The position numbers and the translations under genes were made by a program. A stretch of DNA of 64,000 nt, taken from positions 1 to 64,000 of the forward strand of contig CAYLYQ010000002.1 of the NCBI GenBank assembly GCA_964388105.1. Reading direction: 5' to 3'. The DNA comes from ZC4RG35 sp964388105. GTDB lineage: Bacteria; Actinomycetota; Acidimicrobiia; Spongiisociales; ZC4RG35. Shown one piece after another: positions 1-14,729 of this stretch. The notes beneath the pieces were generated by a model. That model ran no database searches. It was not told the DNA's origin and was given only the letters and a program-made list of their open reading frames with translations. Each line of letters begins with the position of its first letter. Position 1 is the stretch's first letter.

Positions 1-55
1 CCATCGTCCCCACATTCACATGAGGCTTCGACCGCTCAAACTTCGCCTTCGCCAT
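1..55 (-). CDS. tuf: Elongation factor Tu, N-terminal fragment (partial)
   Basis: Only the first 18 codons lie in the window, and the gene continues past base 1. The peptide begins MAKAKFERSKPHVNVGTM, the typical EF-Tu amino terminus, where the HVN(V/I)GT segment leads into the G1 loop. EF-Tu delivers aminoacyl-tRNA to the ribosome as a GTP complex. The start is ATG at base 55, with an AGAGAGGA Shine-Dalgarno-like stretch upstream. It is the last visible gene of the rpsL-rpsG-fusA-tuf operon, 30 bases after the fusA stop. Identity is clear, but nothing can be said about the rest of the protein. Confidence 0.95.
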   Translation of the reverse strand, partial: MAKAKFERSKPHVNVGTM

Positions 56-85
56 TTCTGGTAGTCCTCTCTTCTTCTCTGTCTC

Positions 86-2197
86 TTAGGACTCGCCGCG
101 TCGCTGAGCCACGATGGCCTCGGCGATCGACTCGGGGACGTCCTGGTAGGAATCGAACTGCATCGAGTAGTTGGCCCGACCCTGGGTCTTCGACCTGAGG
201 TCGGTTGCGTAACCGAACATTTCCGACATGGGGACCAAGGCCTTGATCACCTGGCTGTTGCCCCGCTGCGTCATGCCCTGGACCTGGCCGCGCCGTGAGT
301 TGAGGTCGCCGATGACGTCGCCCATGTACTCGTCGGGCGTGGTGACCTCGATCGCCATGATCGGCTCGAGGAGCTTGACGCCCGCCTTGCGGGCGGCCTC
401 CTGGAGCGCCATCGATCCGGCGATCCGGAAGGCCATCTCCGAGGAGTCGACGTCGTGGGACGAGCCGTCGACCAGGGTGGCCCGGACGTCGACGAGCGGG
501 TAACCGGCCACGATGCCCTGGTCGAGGGCGGACTCGATGCCCTCGTCGACCGAGGGGATGTACTCCCGGGGCACGTTGCCGCCCTTGATCATGTCGACGA
601 ACTCGTAGCCGCCGCCAGGGCCCGTGGGCTCGAGGTTGATGACGACGTGGGCGAACTGGCCACGACCACCGGTCTGCTTGACGTGGCGGTAGACCACCTT
701 CTCGATCGCACGGCGGATGGTCTCCCGGTAGGCGACCTGGGGCTTGCCGACCACGGCGTCGACCTTGAACTCGCGCACCATGCGCTCGACGAGCACGTCG
801 AGGTGCAGCTCGCCCATGCCGGAGATGATCGTCTGGCCGGTCTCCTCATCGGTGCGGACGAGGAAGGTCGGGTCCTCTTCGGCGAGCCTCTGGAGTGCGG
901 TGGCGAGCTTCTCCTCGTCGGTCTTGGTCTTGGGCTCGATGGCCACGGAGATGACCGGCGCGGGGAACTCCATCGACTCGAGCTGAATCGGGTTGGCGGG
1001 GTCGGAGAGAGTGTCGCCGGTGGTGGTGGCCTTGAAGCCGATCCCGGCGGCGATGTCGCCTGCGTACACACTGTCGACGTCCTCGCGGTGATTGGCGTGC
1101 ATCCGGAGAATCCGCCCGATCCGCTCCTTCTTGCCGGTGGAGGTGTTGAGGACCGTGTCGCCCTTGGAGACCATCCCGGAGTAGACGCGGAAGTAGGTGA
1201 GCTTGCCGACGTGAGGGTCGCTCATGATCTTGAAGGCCAGCGCGGCGAGAGGCTCGCTGTCGGAGTGGTCACGCTCCATGGAGACCTCTTCGTCGCCCGG
1301 CTTGAAGCCGGTGATCGGGGGAAGGTCATCGGGGCTGGGCAAGTAGGCGACGATGGCGTCGAGGAGGAGCTGGATCCCCTTGTTCTTGAAGGCGGAGCCG
1401 CAGAGGACCGGGGTGAAGTCGCCGGCGATGGTCCCGGCACGGACGCCGATCCCGATCTCCTTGGAGGTGAGGTCGCCGTTCTCGAGGTAGGCGTTGAGGA
1501 GCTCCTCGGAGGTCTCGGCGACGGTCTCGACGAGACGCTCCCGGTACTCGGCCACGATGCCGGCCATGTCCTCGGGGACGTCGACGGTGTCCCACTGCTT
1601 GCCGTCGTCGCCGCGCCAGATGTGGGCCCGGAGCTCGACGAGGTCGACGACACCGCGGAAGTCGCTCTCGGTGCCGATGGGGAGCTGCATGACCAGCGGA
1701 CGGGCGCCGAGGCGGTCGACGATGGTCTGGACGTCGTAATAGAAATCGGCCCCGGTGCGATCCAGCTTGTTGATGAAGCAGATCCGGGGCACTCCGTAAC
1801 GGTCGGCCTGGCGCCACACCGTCTCGGACTGGGGCTCGACGCCCGCCACACCGTCGAAGACGGCAACGGCGCCGTCGAGTACTCGGAGGGATCGCTCGAC
1901 CTCGACCGTGAAGTCGACGTGGCCGGGGGTGTCGATGATGTTGATGGTGTGGTCGTGCCAGACGCAGGTCGTGGCGGCGGAGGTGATGGTGATGCCCCGC
2001 TCCTGCTCCTGGTCCATCCAGTCCATCGTGGCGGAGCCTTCGTGGGTCTCGCCGATCTTGTAGTTGCGGCCGGTGTAATAGAGGATGCGCTCGGTGAGGG
2101 TCGTCTTGCCCGCGTCGATGTGGGCCATGATCCCGATGTTTCGGGTACGGCTCAGTGGCACCTGGCGTAGGTGTTGCAGGGCGTTGTCGTTGGCCAT
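86..2197 (-). CDS. fusA: Elongation factor G
   Basis: EF-G is the ribosomal translocase GTPase. At 703 residues it has the usual bacterial length. Visible motifs are the P-loop AHIDAGKTT (residues 25-33), the effector region ending in RGITI, switch II DTPGH (89-93) and the NKLD base-recognition motif near residue 140. The later domains end normally, with the conserved YATDLRS segment near the C-terminus. The start is ATG at 2197, reading MANDNALQHLRQVPL. It lies between rpsG and tuf in the classical str operon. The 109-base rpsG-fusA spacer carries a GGGCCC inverted repeat but no obvious promoter. Confidence 0.98.
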   Translation of the reverse strand: MANDNALQHLRQVPLSRTRNIGIMAHIDAGKTTLTERILYYTGRNYKIGETHEGSATMDWMDQEQERGITITSAATTCVWHDHTINIIDTPGHVDFTVEVERSLRVLDGAVAVFDGVAGVEPQSETVWRQADRYGVPRICFINKLDRTGADFYYDVQTIVDRLGARPLVMQLPIGTESDFRGVVDLVELRAHIWRGDDGKQWDTVDVPEDMAGIVAEYRERLVETVAETSEELLNAYLENGDLTSKEIGIGVRAGTIAGDFTPVLCGSAFKNKGIQLLLDAIVAYLPSPDDLPPITGFKPGDEEVSMERDHSDSEPLAALAFKIMSDPHVGKLTYFRVYSGMVSKGDTVLNTSTGKKERIGRILRMHANHREDVDSVYAGDIAAGIGFKATTTGDTLSDPANPIQLESMEFPAPVISVAIEPKTKTDEEKLATALQRLAEEDPTFLVRTDEETGQTIISGMGELHLDVLVERMVREFKVDAVVGKPQVAYRETIRRAIEKVVYRHVKQTGGRGQFAHVVINLEPTGPGGGYEFVDMIKGGNVPREYIPSVDEGIESALDQGIVAGYPLVDVRATLVDGSSHDVDSSEMAFRIAGSMALQEAARKAGVKLLEPIMAIEVTTPDEYMGDVIGDLNSRRGQVQGMTQRGNSQVIKALVPMSEMFGYATDLRSKTQGRANYSMQFDSYQDVPESIAEAIVAQRRGES

Positions 2198-2306
2198 CTT
2201 CTGTCTATTACTCCAGCTCTCTATTCAGTTGTGAACGTCGGAGTCCTGAGGTTCGGGCCCGGAGAGTTCTTGGGCCCGCCTTCCGGAACGTTCGCTTCTG
2301 TTGTCG

Positions 2307-2774
2307 TTACCAGCGGTAGTGGGCGAAGGCCTTGTTGGACTCCGCCATCTTGTGGACATCTTCCTTCCGCTTCACCGCCGCCCCCGTGTTGTTGGAGGCG
2401 TCGAGGATCTCGTTGGCGAGACGCATCGACATGCTCGGCTCGCGGCGGTTCCGGGCGTAGTTGACGAGCCACCGGATCGCCAGGCTGTTCTGGCGGCGGG
2501 GCGACACCTCGACCGGGACCTGATAGTTGCTGCCGCCCACGCGCCGGGAACGGACCTCGACGTGGGGGCGGATGTTGTCGACCGCACGCTTGAGGACCAC
2601 GGTGGGGTCCTGGCTGGTGCGCTGCTCGACGGTCTCCAGTGCGTCGTAGACGATGGAACGGGCCAGATCCTTCTTGCCCTGGAGCAGGATCTTGTTGATG
2701 ACCTGGCTGACGAGGACCGACCGGAATACCGGATCCGGCTCGGTGCGTCGCTTCTGTGCGGGTGCTCGGCGCAT
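2307..2774 (-). CDS. rpsG: 30S ribosomal protein S7
   Basis: S7 is a primary 16S rRNA-binding protein of the 30S head. The 155-residue product starts MRRAPAQKRR and carries the S7 segments KILLQGKK, VGGSNYQVP and RREPSMSMRLANE. Length matches the family (about 156). Its ATG overlaps the rpsL stop by one base (TGATG), so translation is probably coupled. It is the second gene of the str operon. Confidence 0.98.
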   Translation of the reverse strand: MRRAPAQKRRTEPDPVFRSVLVSQVINKILLQGKKDLARSIVYDALETVEQRTSQDPTVVLKRAVDNIRPHVEVRSRRVGGSNYQVPVEVSPRRQNSLAIRWLVNYARNRREPSMSMRLANEILDASNNTGAAVKRKEDVHKMAESNKAFAHYRW

Positions 2775-3145
2775 CAGGAGGCCTTCTTCGTCCCGTAGCG
2801 GCTGCGGGCCTTCTTGCGGGCACTGACGCCGGAGGCGTCCATGGCACCCCGGATCACCTTGTAGCGGACACCGGGAAGGTCGCGGACCCGACCGCCCCTG
2901 ACGAGCACGATGCTGTGCTCCTGGAGGTTGTGGCCCTCACCCGGGATGTAGGCAGTCACCTCGACGCCCGAGTTGAGCCGGACGCGACACACCTTGCGCA
3001 AGGCGGAGTTCGGCTTCTTGGGGGTGACGGTGTAGACGCGGGTGCATACCCCGCGTCGCTGCGGCGCCCCGGCGAGGCCGGCCGTCTTGGTCTTCTTCTT
3101 CTTCGCCTTCCTGCCCTCGCGGACAAGTTGCTCGATTGTTGGCAT
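2774..3145 (-). CDS. rpsL: 30S ribosomal protein S12
   Basis: S12 lies at the ribosomal decoding centre and is the streptomycin-resistance protein. The product is 123 residues, beginning MPTIEQLVREGRK. This start at 3145 is preferred over an upstream in-frame codon because it matches all S12 proteins and has an AGAGGAG ribosome site. Conserved stretches include TPKKPNSALRK (Lys43 present) and the PGEGHNLQEH loop. Residue 88, normally Lys in GGRVKDLPG, is Arg here (codon CGC); see findings. It is first in the str operon and is followed with a one-base overlap by rpsG. Confidence 0.98.
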   Translation of the reverse strand: MPTIEQLVREGRKAKKKKTKTAGLAGAPQRRGVCTRVYTVTPKKPNSALRKVCRVRLNSGVEVTAYIPGEGHNLQEHSIVLVRGGRVRDLPGVRYKVIRGAMDASGVSARKKARSRYGTKKAS

Positions 3146-3281
3146 GAAGCTCCTCTGCGGCGGAAGCGGCACACGGGCGCACCCGAAATGCCGATCCGTG
3201 AGTCCTTGCTTGCCGGGAGCGGAAGTGGCACCCGGCGGTGCTCCCGGGTCGCCGCAGGGCGGCGCTGGGAGCCGATTGGAG

Positions 3282-3311
3282 ATTCTACGGCGCGCCGGGG
3301 ATTAGTGACAA
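3282..3311 (-). promoter_or_regulatory. Promoter of the str operon
   Basis: Read on the minus strand, a TTGTCA -35 box (3306-3311) and a TAGAAT -10 box (3282-3287) are separated by 18 bases. This is a near-consensus vegetative promoter. It sits about 137 bases upstream of the rpsL start, leaving a long 5' leader. Assignment is by inspection. Confidence 0.65.
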
Positions 3312-3345
3312 ATCCGTTTTGGGCCTTCGGCGTGCCCCTCCGGGC

Positions 3346-3975
3346 TCAGGGATCCTCCGGCATAGTGGTGGTGGTGGCCGCGATCGTCGTGGTCGTCGTC
3401 GGGGTGGTCGTCGTGGTCGTCGTGGTCGTCGAAGAGGTCGTCGTCGGGCGCGGGGTCGTCGTCCCTCCCGTGGTCGGGGGCAGGGTCGGGTTGGTCGTGC
3501 TGGGTGGCGTCGTCGGAGCCGTGGTCGGTGACGGAGTGGGTGCCGTGGTGGCGGTCCCGCCGCGACGAGGCCGGGGTGTGGTCGTCGCTGGGGCGGCCGG
3601 TGGGACCGCTGTGGTGGTGGACTGGCCCACCACGGCCGGCTGGTTCTCGGGCGCCGGCGAGGTGGAGGAGGAGGGCAGGCCCTGCCCAGAGAACGACGGG
3701 TCCGGCTCGGAGACCTCGGGGGACCTGGACAGATCGGCGAGCTTGTCCCCCAGCCAGGGCAGGGCCGCCGCGGCCCCGAACCCGACTCCGAGGAGGACGG
3801 CCAGCACCCCGAGGCCGCGCAGCAGCCCGGTCGTCGGGAACGGACGACGGTTCCGCCGTCGGCGCCGGCGACGTCGTCGGGATGACGGCGCGTTCGATCG
3901 AAGCTGCTCGGCCAGCTTCCTGGCGAGCGACTCCGGGTCTAGATCCCGGTTCCCGGGATCGATGGGGTCTGGCAT
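3346..3975 (-). CDS. Single-pass membrane protein with basic cluster and Thr/Pro-rich tail
   Basis: I do not recognise a family. The 209-residue protein has a short acidic N-terminus (MPDPIDPG), a run of about ten arginines near residues 33-43, one hydrophobic helix at about 50-75, then a long Thr/Pro/Ser-rich tail with runs of threonine. The layout suggests a type II membrane protein with an arginine-rich cytoplasmic face and a disordered, possibly glycosylated extracytoplasmic tail. ATG at 3975 is chosen because GGAGGT lies 10 bases upstream; a GTG at 3987 overlaps that site. It stands between rpoC and rpsL, in the same direction. Confidence 0.7.
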   Translation of the reverse strand: MPDPIDPGNRDLDPESLARKLAEQLRSNAPSSRRRRRRRRRNRRPFPTTGLLRGLGVLAVLLGVGFGAAAALPWLGDKLADLSRSPEVSEPDPSFSGQGLPSSSTSPAPENQPAVVGQSTTTAVPPAAPATTTPRPRRGGTATTAPTPSPTTAPTTPPSTTNPTLPPTTGGTTTPRPTTTSSTTTTTTTTTPTTTTTIAATTTTMPEDP

Positions 3976-4059
3976 GCTCCCGCGCACCTCCGACTATCAC
4001 AACCGTGCGTGGACGCACGCAGAGTTACAGCAACGGAGCCTGGTGTCAATGAGCAATTG

Positions 4060-4093
4060 CCACGCAGGGAGAGATTCCTCTCACCCTGCGTGG
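4060..4093 (-). terminator. Hairpin terminator after rpoC
   Basis: CCACGCAGGG at 4060-4069 pairs perfectly with CCCTGCGTGG at 4084-4093. Part of the loop (GAGAG/CTCTC) can extend the stem. It begins four bases after the rpoC stop. There is no U-run, so it would be an actinobacterial-type or Rho-assisted terminator. Confidence 0.65.
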
Positions 4094-4097
4094 TCGA

Positions 4098-8015
<3,918 letters not shown>

Positions 8016-8050
8016 GACTTCCTTATGTCTCGCTCTTCTCGGTCAAAACT

Positions 8051-11425
<3,375 letters not shown>

Positions 11426-11473
11426 AGGGTGCCTCCTTGAGGTGGTGCTTGAGGGGTCGACGCAAGAAAAGGA

Positions 11474-11501
11474 ATGCTAGCAGTCGCGCCAGCATATCCA
11501 A
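11474..11501 (-). promoter_or_regulatory. Promoter of rpoBC
   Basis: On the minus strand a TTGGAT -35 box (11496-11501) and a TAGCAT -10 box (11474-11479) are 16 bases apart. They lie about 50 bases upstream of the rpoB start. The rest of the 170-base gap up to the next gene holds nothing else I recognise. Confidence 0.55.
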
Positions 11502-11595
11502 CTCGAGAATTCTCGACCTTCGATCGCCCCATCCCGGGTGATCGGGGGCCCCTTTGGAAGGCCGGCGCCATCCTATCGCGACTAGCCAGACAGCG

Positions 11596-11736
11596 TCAAG
11601 GGTATCGGGCCATCCCCTCCACTCCCGGGTCGTCGCCGATGCCGAGGAGTGAGGTGACCACGAGGAAGATCACGAAGAGGATCACCGCGAAGATCAGCCC
11701 CAGGAGCCAGGGCGGGAGGCGACGGTCAGCGGCCAC
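11596..11736 (-). CDS. 46-residue single-helix membrane protein
   Basis: A short frame reads VAADRRLPPWLLGL, followed by one strongly hydrophobic segment (IFAVILFVIFLVVTSLLG) and a polar tail ending GMARYP. I do not recognise a family. The GTG at 11736 is supported by a TAGGAT -10 hexamer at 11745-11750, eight bases upstream, the same leaderless geometry as neighbouring genes. The N-in basic start fits a C-out anchor. It lies upstream of rpoB, in the same direction, and is divergent from the RimK-associated protease gene. Confidence 0.6.
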   Translation of the reverse strand: MAADRRLPPWLLGLIFAVILFVIFLVVTSLLGIGDDPGVEGMARYP

Positions 11737-11744
11737 GACGCCGA

Positions 11745-11802
11745 ATCCTAGGCCCCGCCGAGACCGATGGTCTCGGTGCTCGATGCCCGGCTTGTCTACC
11801 CT
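11745..11802. promoter_or_regulatory. Divergent leaderless -10 elements
   Basis: TAGGAT on the minus strand (11745-11750) is eight bases from the GTG of the 46-residue protein. TACCCT on the plus strand (11797-11802) is nine bases from the ATG at 11812. No clear -35 boxes are visible. Both fit leaderless transcription. Confidence 0.5.
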
Positions 11803-11811
11803 CGACGCCAC

Positions 11812-12252
11812 ATGGCCCGGGTCACCATCGGATGGCGGGAGTGGGTCGCGCTCCCCGAGCTGGGAGTCGCCGAGCTCAAGGCCAAGGTCGACACCGGTGC
11901 CGACAACTCCTCCCTCCACGCGTTCAACATGAAGTGGTTCGACCGCGACGGAGCCCCCTGGGTCCGGTTCACCGTCCATCCGCGGCAGCGGAAGCGCACC
12001 CCCACCGTGCCATGCGAAGCCGAGGTGATCGCCGAGCGACGGGTGCGCAACCCCGGCGGTCGCCTGGAGTTGCGGCCCGTGATCCGGACCACCGTGGTGG
12101 TCGCCGGGGTCCCGGTCGAGGCCCTGGTCAACCTGACCACCCGCGACGAGATGACCTTTCGGATGCTCCTCGGCCGCCGCACCGTGCGGGGATTCATCAT
12201 CGACCCGGCACGCAGCTACGTAGGCCCGCGACCCGCCAGAATAGAAACGTGA
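11812..12252 (+). CDS. RimK-associated aspartyl (retropepsin-like) protease
   Basis: The 146-residue protein starts MARVTIGWREWVALPELGV and has KVDTGADNSSLHAF, the Asp-Thr-Gly catalytic loop of retropepsin-like folds. This is the family often labelled ATP-dependent zinc protease or RimK/LysX-associated protease (DUF785-like). Homologues sit beside ATP-grasp ligases that add amino-acid tails, and the protease is thought to trim or process such products. Its stop overlaps the rimK start by four bases (GTGA), so the two act together. The start at 11812 is preferred over an upstream codon at 11767 because of the -10 hexamer. Confidence 0.85.
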   Translation: MARVTIGWREWVALPELGVAELKAKVDTGADNSSLHAFNMKWFDRDGAPWVRFTVHPRQRKRTPTVPCEAEVIAERRVRNPGGRLELRPVIRTTVVVAGVPVEALVNLTTRDEMTFRMLLGRRTVRGFIIDPARSYVGPRPARIET

Positions 12253-13124
12253 AGATCGCCATCCTCTCCCGGAGCTCCAGCCTCTACTCCACCGCCCGGC
12301 TCAAGGAGGCCGCCGAGAACCGCGGCCACGAAGTCTCGGTGGTCGACTACCTGCGCTGCTACATGGACATCCAGGCGCGGCGCCCGAGGGTCCTCTATCG
12401 CGGCGATGAGGTGAGGCCCCACGCCGTGATCCCACGCATCGGCGCCTCCTACACCTTCTATGGGACCGCAGTGGTGAGGCAGTTCGAGATGGCCGACGTG
12501 TACACGCCGAACTCTTCGGATGCGATCAGCCGGAGCCGGGACAAGCTGGAGTCGATGCAGCTGCTCTCCCGGGCGGGGGTCGGACTCCCCACGACCAGCT
12601 TCGCCCACTCGACCCAGGACATCGACGGGCTCCTCGAGATCGTCGGCGGCCCGCCGGTGGTGGTCAAGCTTCTCGAAGGGACCCAGGGGCTCGGCGTGGT
12701 GCTCGCCGAGACACGAAAGGCTGCCGAGTCGGTGATCGGCGCGTTCCGCCAGATGGACGCCAACATCCTCGTTCAGCAGTTCGTCAAGGAGGCGGCCGGC
12801 TCCGACCTCCGGGCGTTCGTGGTGGGGGGAAAGGTGGTCGCCGCGATGAAGCGCACCGGGGCTCCCGGGGACTTCCGATCCAATCTCCATCGGGGCGGCT
12901 CCGCCGAGGCCATCAAGCTCACCCCGAAGGAGCGGGCGACCGCGGTCCGGGCCGCCAAGGCGATGGGTCTCGGAATCGCCGGAGTGGACATGCTGCCGTC
13001 CGCCGAAGGGCCGATGGTCCTCGAGGTGAACTCGTCACCGGGCCTGGAGGGGATCGAGGGGGCGAGTGGGGTCGACGTCGCCGACTTGATCATCGAGCAC
13101 ATCGAGGACAACTCCGGCCATTAG
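12249..13124 (+). CDS. rimK: RimK-family ATP-grasp ligase (ribosomal protein S6--L-glutamate ligase type)
   Basis: This is a 291-residue ATP-grasp ligase beginning VKIAILSRSSSLYS. The ATP-grasp fold shows the VVVKLLEGTQGLGVVL phosphate-binding loop, the VQQFVKEAAGSDLRAFV segment and the metal-binding LEVNSSPGLEGIEGA motif. RimK adds glutamates to the C-terminus of ribosomal protein S6; relatives make polyglutamate or modify cofactors, so the substrate is inferred. GTG at 12249 overlaps the protease stop. A hairpin follows the gene. Confidence 0.9.
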   Translation: MKIAILSRSSSLYSTARLKEAAENRGHEVSVVDYLRCYMDIQARRPRVLYRGDEVRPHAVIPRIGASYTFYGTAVVRQFEMADVYTPNSSDAISRSRDKLESMQLLSRAGVGLPTTSFAHSTQDIDGLLEIVGGPPVVVKLLEGTQGLGVVLAETRKAAESVIGAFRQMDANILVQQFVKEAAGSDLRAFVVGGKVVAAMKRTGAPGDFRSNLHRGGSAEAIKLTPKERATAVRAAKAMGLGIAGVDMLPSAEGPMVLEVNSSPGLEGIEGASGVDVADLIIEHIEDNSGH

Positions 13125-13126
13125 GC

Positions 13127-13148
13127 CCTCACGCCGAAAGGTGTGAGG
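13127..13148. terminator. Bidirectional hairpin between rimK and whiB
   Basis: CCTCACGCC and GGTGTGAGG form a nine-pair stem, with one G-U, closed by a GAAA tetraloop. It lies three bases after the rimK stop and 10 bases after the whiB stop, between convergent genes. Confidence 0.6.
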
Positions 13149-13157
13149 AAGAGGAGC

Positions 13158-13424
13158 TCAGCTCGCTCTCCTGATCTCCTGCAGCCAGTCGCGGCGGATC
13201 GCCCGCCGCTCCTTCGCGGTGTGGCCCCCCCAGATGCCGTCGACCTGGTTGGTCTCGATCGCCCAACTGAGGCATTCGGCCGCCACGGGGCAACTCGCAC
13301 ACACGGCTTTGGCGCGGGCCACGGTCGCGTAGTCCTCGCGGTCGGGGAAGAAGTCGACGTCGCGCGCGGTGAGGCATGCGGCGTCCTCACGCCACGGGCT
13401 GGCAACGAGATCGACAAGGGGCAT
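13158..13424 (-). CDS. WhiB-family [4Fe-4S] transcription factor
   Basis: This 88-residue WhiB-like protein has the four invariant cysteines Cys17, Cys42, Cys45 and Cys51 (C-X2-C-X5-C after the first) that bind a redox-sensitive 4Fe-4S cluster. It also has the GIWGG turn at residues 63-67 and a basic C-terminal helix ERRAIRRDW for DNA or sigma contact. Wbl proteins are confined to actinobacteria and bind sigma region 4. Upstream, GTAACA occurs twice, 10 bases apart, next to an AGGAAG ribosome site. I cannot assign a WhiB subtype with confidence. Confidence 0.95.
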   Translation of the reverse strand: MPLVDLVASPWREDAACLTARDVDFFPDREDYATVARAKAVCASCPVAAECLSWAIETNQVDGIWGGHTAKERRAIRRDWLQEIRRAS

Positions 13425-13481
13425 GTTTTGTTACTTCCTGTTACCGAGACGCTTTAAACGCCTGGTGACCCTGATTCGTTC

Positions 13482-14714
13482 CTACTGGTACGAATCGGGG
13501 ACCGCCCCCGGTTCGAGGCGTCCCAGCTCGGCCCGGGCCACCGACCGACGGTGCACCTCATCCGGACCGTCTGCTATGTGCAGCCACCGGCCGATCGCGT
13601 ACATCTCGGCAAGGGGGAAGTCCTCTGTGAAGCCCGCGCCTCCGAACAGCTGCATGGCGCGGTCGGCAACCGTGGTGAGCACGTGGGGTGCCACCACCTT
13701 GATCGCGGCGATCTCGATGCGTGCTCCCCTGGCGCCGTGGCGGTCGATGAGCCAGGCCGCCTTGAGGACGAGCAGGCGTGCCTGCTCGATCATGATCCGG
13801 GCGTCGGCGATCCACTCCCGCACGACTCCCTGGTCCGCCAGCGGCCGCCCGAAGGCGACGCGAGCCTGCGCCCGCTGCACCATCAGATCGAGGCAACGCT
13901 CGGCCATGCCGATGGCCCGCATGCAGTGGTGGATCCGACCCGGTCCCAGCCGGGCCTGGGCGATGGCGAAACCGCCGCCCCGCTCGCCCAGCAGGTTGGA
14001 CTTGGGGACCCGCACCCCGTCGAATCGAATCTGCGGGTGGCCACCCCGGTCCAGGTAGCCGAACACCTTCAGATCGCGCTCGACCGTGACGCCCGGTGTG
14101 TCCATGGGGACGAGGACCATCGACTGCCGGTGATGGGGGTCGGCGTCCGGATCGGTCACCCCCATGACGATCGAGACCTTGCACCGGGGTGACGCAGCCC
14201 CCGAAGAGAACCACTTGCGGCCGGTGATCACCCAGTCGTCGCCGTCGTCGGCGATGCTGGTGCGAATGTTGGTGGCGTCGGACGACGCCACGTCGGGCTC
14301 GGTCATCGAGAAGCAAGATCGGATCTCGCCGTCGAGCAGAGGCTGGAGCCAGGTCTCCTTCTGCTCCGGCGTGCCGAACATGTGCAGGATCTCCATGTTC
14401 CCCGTGTCCGGGGCCGAGCAGTTGAGCGCCTCGGGGGCCAGGTGCGGGCTGCGCCCGGTGATCTCCGCCAGTGGCGCGTAGTCGAGGACGCTGAGGCCGG
14501 CGCCCGCGTCCGGGTCGGGCAGGAACAAGTTCCACAGTCCGCGCGAGCGCGCCTCCGCCTTGAGGTCCTCGACGATCCGCGGGTGGTGATGGGGGTCACC
14601 AGCTGCCTCCATCTGGGAGCGGTACTCGGCCTCGGCCGGATAGACGAACCGGTCCATGAATTCCTCGAGGGCGGCTATCAGCTCAACGGTGCGAGGCGAG
14701 TAGGCGAAGTCCAT
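13482..14714 (-). CDS. Acyl-CoA dehydrogenase (ACAD10/11-like)
   Basis: This is a flavin-dependent acyl-CoA dehydrogenase of 410 residues. The FAD-binding CFSMTEPDVASSDATN stretch, the substrate-binding W(F)SSGAA region, the RAQARVAFGRPLADQ helix and the LFGGAGFTED motif are all present. The long N-terminal helix region resembles the ACAD10/11 group that handles longer or 4-hydroxyacyl chains; the exact substrate is unknown. Its -10 hexamer (TAGCGT, 14724-14729) is built on the stop codon of the upstream site-2 protease gene. No electron-transfer flavoprotein genes are nearby. Confidence 0.9.
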   Translation of the reverse strand: MDFAYSPRTVELIAALEEFMDRFVYPAEAEYRSQMEAAGDPHHHPRIVEDLKAEARSRGLWNLFLPDPDAGAGLSVLDYAPLAEITGRSPHLAPEALNCSAPDTGNMEILHMFGTPEQKETWLQPLLDGEIRSCFSMTEPDVASSDATNIRTSIADDGDDWVITGRKWFSSGAASPRCKVSIVMGVTDPDADPHHRQSMVLVPMDTPGVTVERDLKVFGYLDRGGHPQIRFDGVRVPKSNLLGERGGGFAIAQARLGPGRIHHCMRAIGMAERCLDLMVQRAQARVAFGRPLADQGVVREWIADARIMIEQARLLVLKAAWLIDRHGARGARIEIAAIKVVAPHVLTTVADRAMQLFGGAGFTEDFPLAEMYAIGRWLHIADGPDEVHRRSVARAELGRLEPGAVPDSYQ

Positions 14715-14723
14715 CGAGCGGGA

Positions 14724-14729
14724 ACGCTA
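14724..14729 (-). promoter_or_regulatory. -10 hexamer containing an upstream stop codon
   Basis: TAGCGT on the minus strand includes the TAG stop of the site-2 protease gene (14727-14729). It lies nine bases before the acyl-CoA dehydrogenase ATG, matching the leaderless spacing seen elsewhere here. Confidence 0.45.

Noticed and set aside
455..2170. 571-codon open frame on the plus strand opposite fusA
   Set aside because: Antisense shadow of high-GC codon use; Asp/Gly/Leu/Val-rich without motifs, while the minus strand is clearly EF-G.
2230..2290. GGGCCC inverted repeat in the rpsG-fusA spacer as a terminator
   Set aside because: Six-base arms only, no U-run, and the genes are a conserved operon; at most a weak attenuator.
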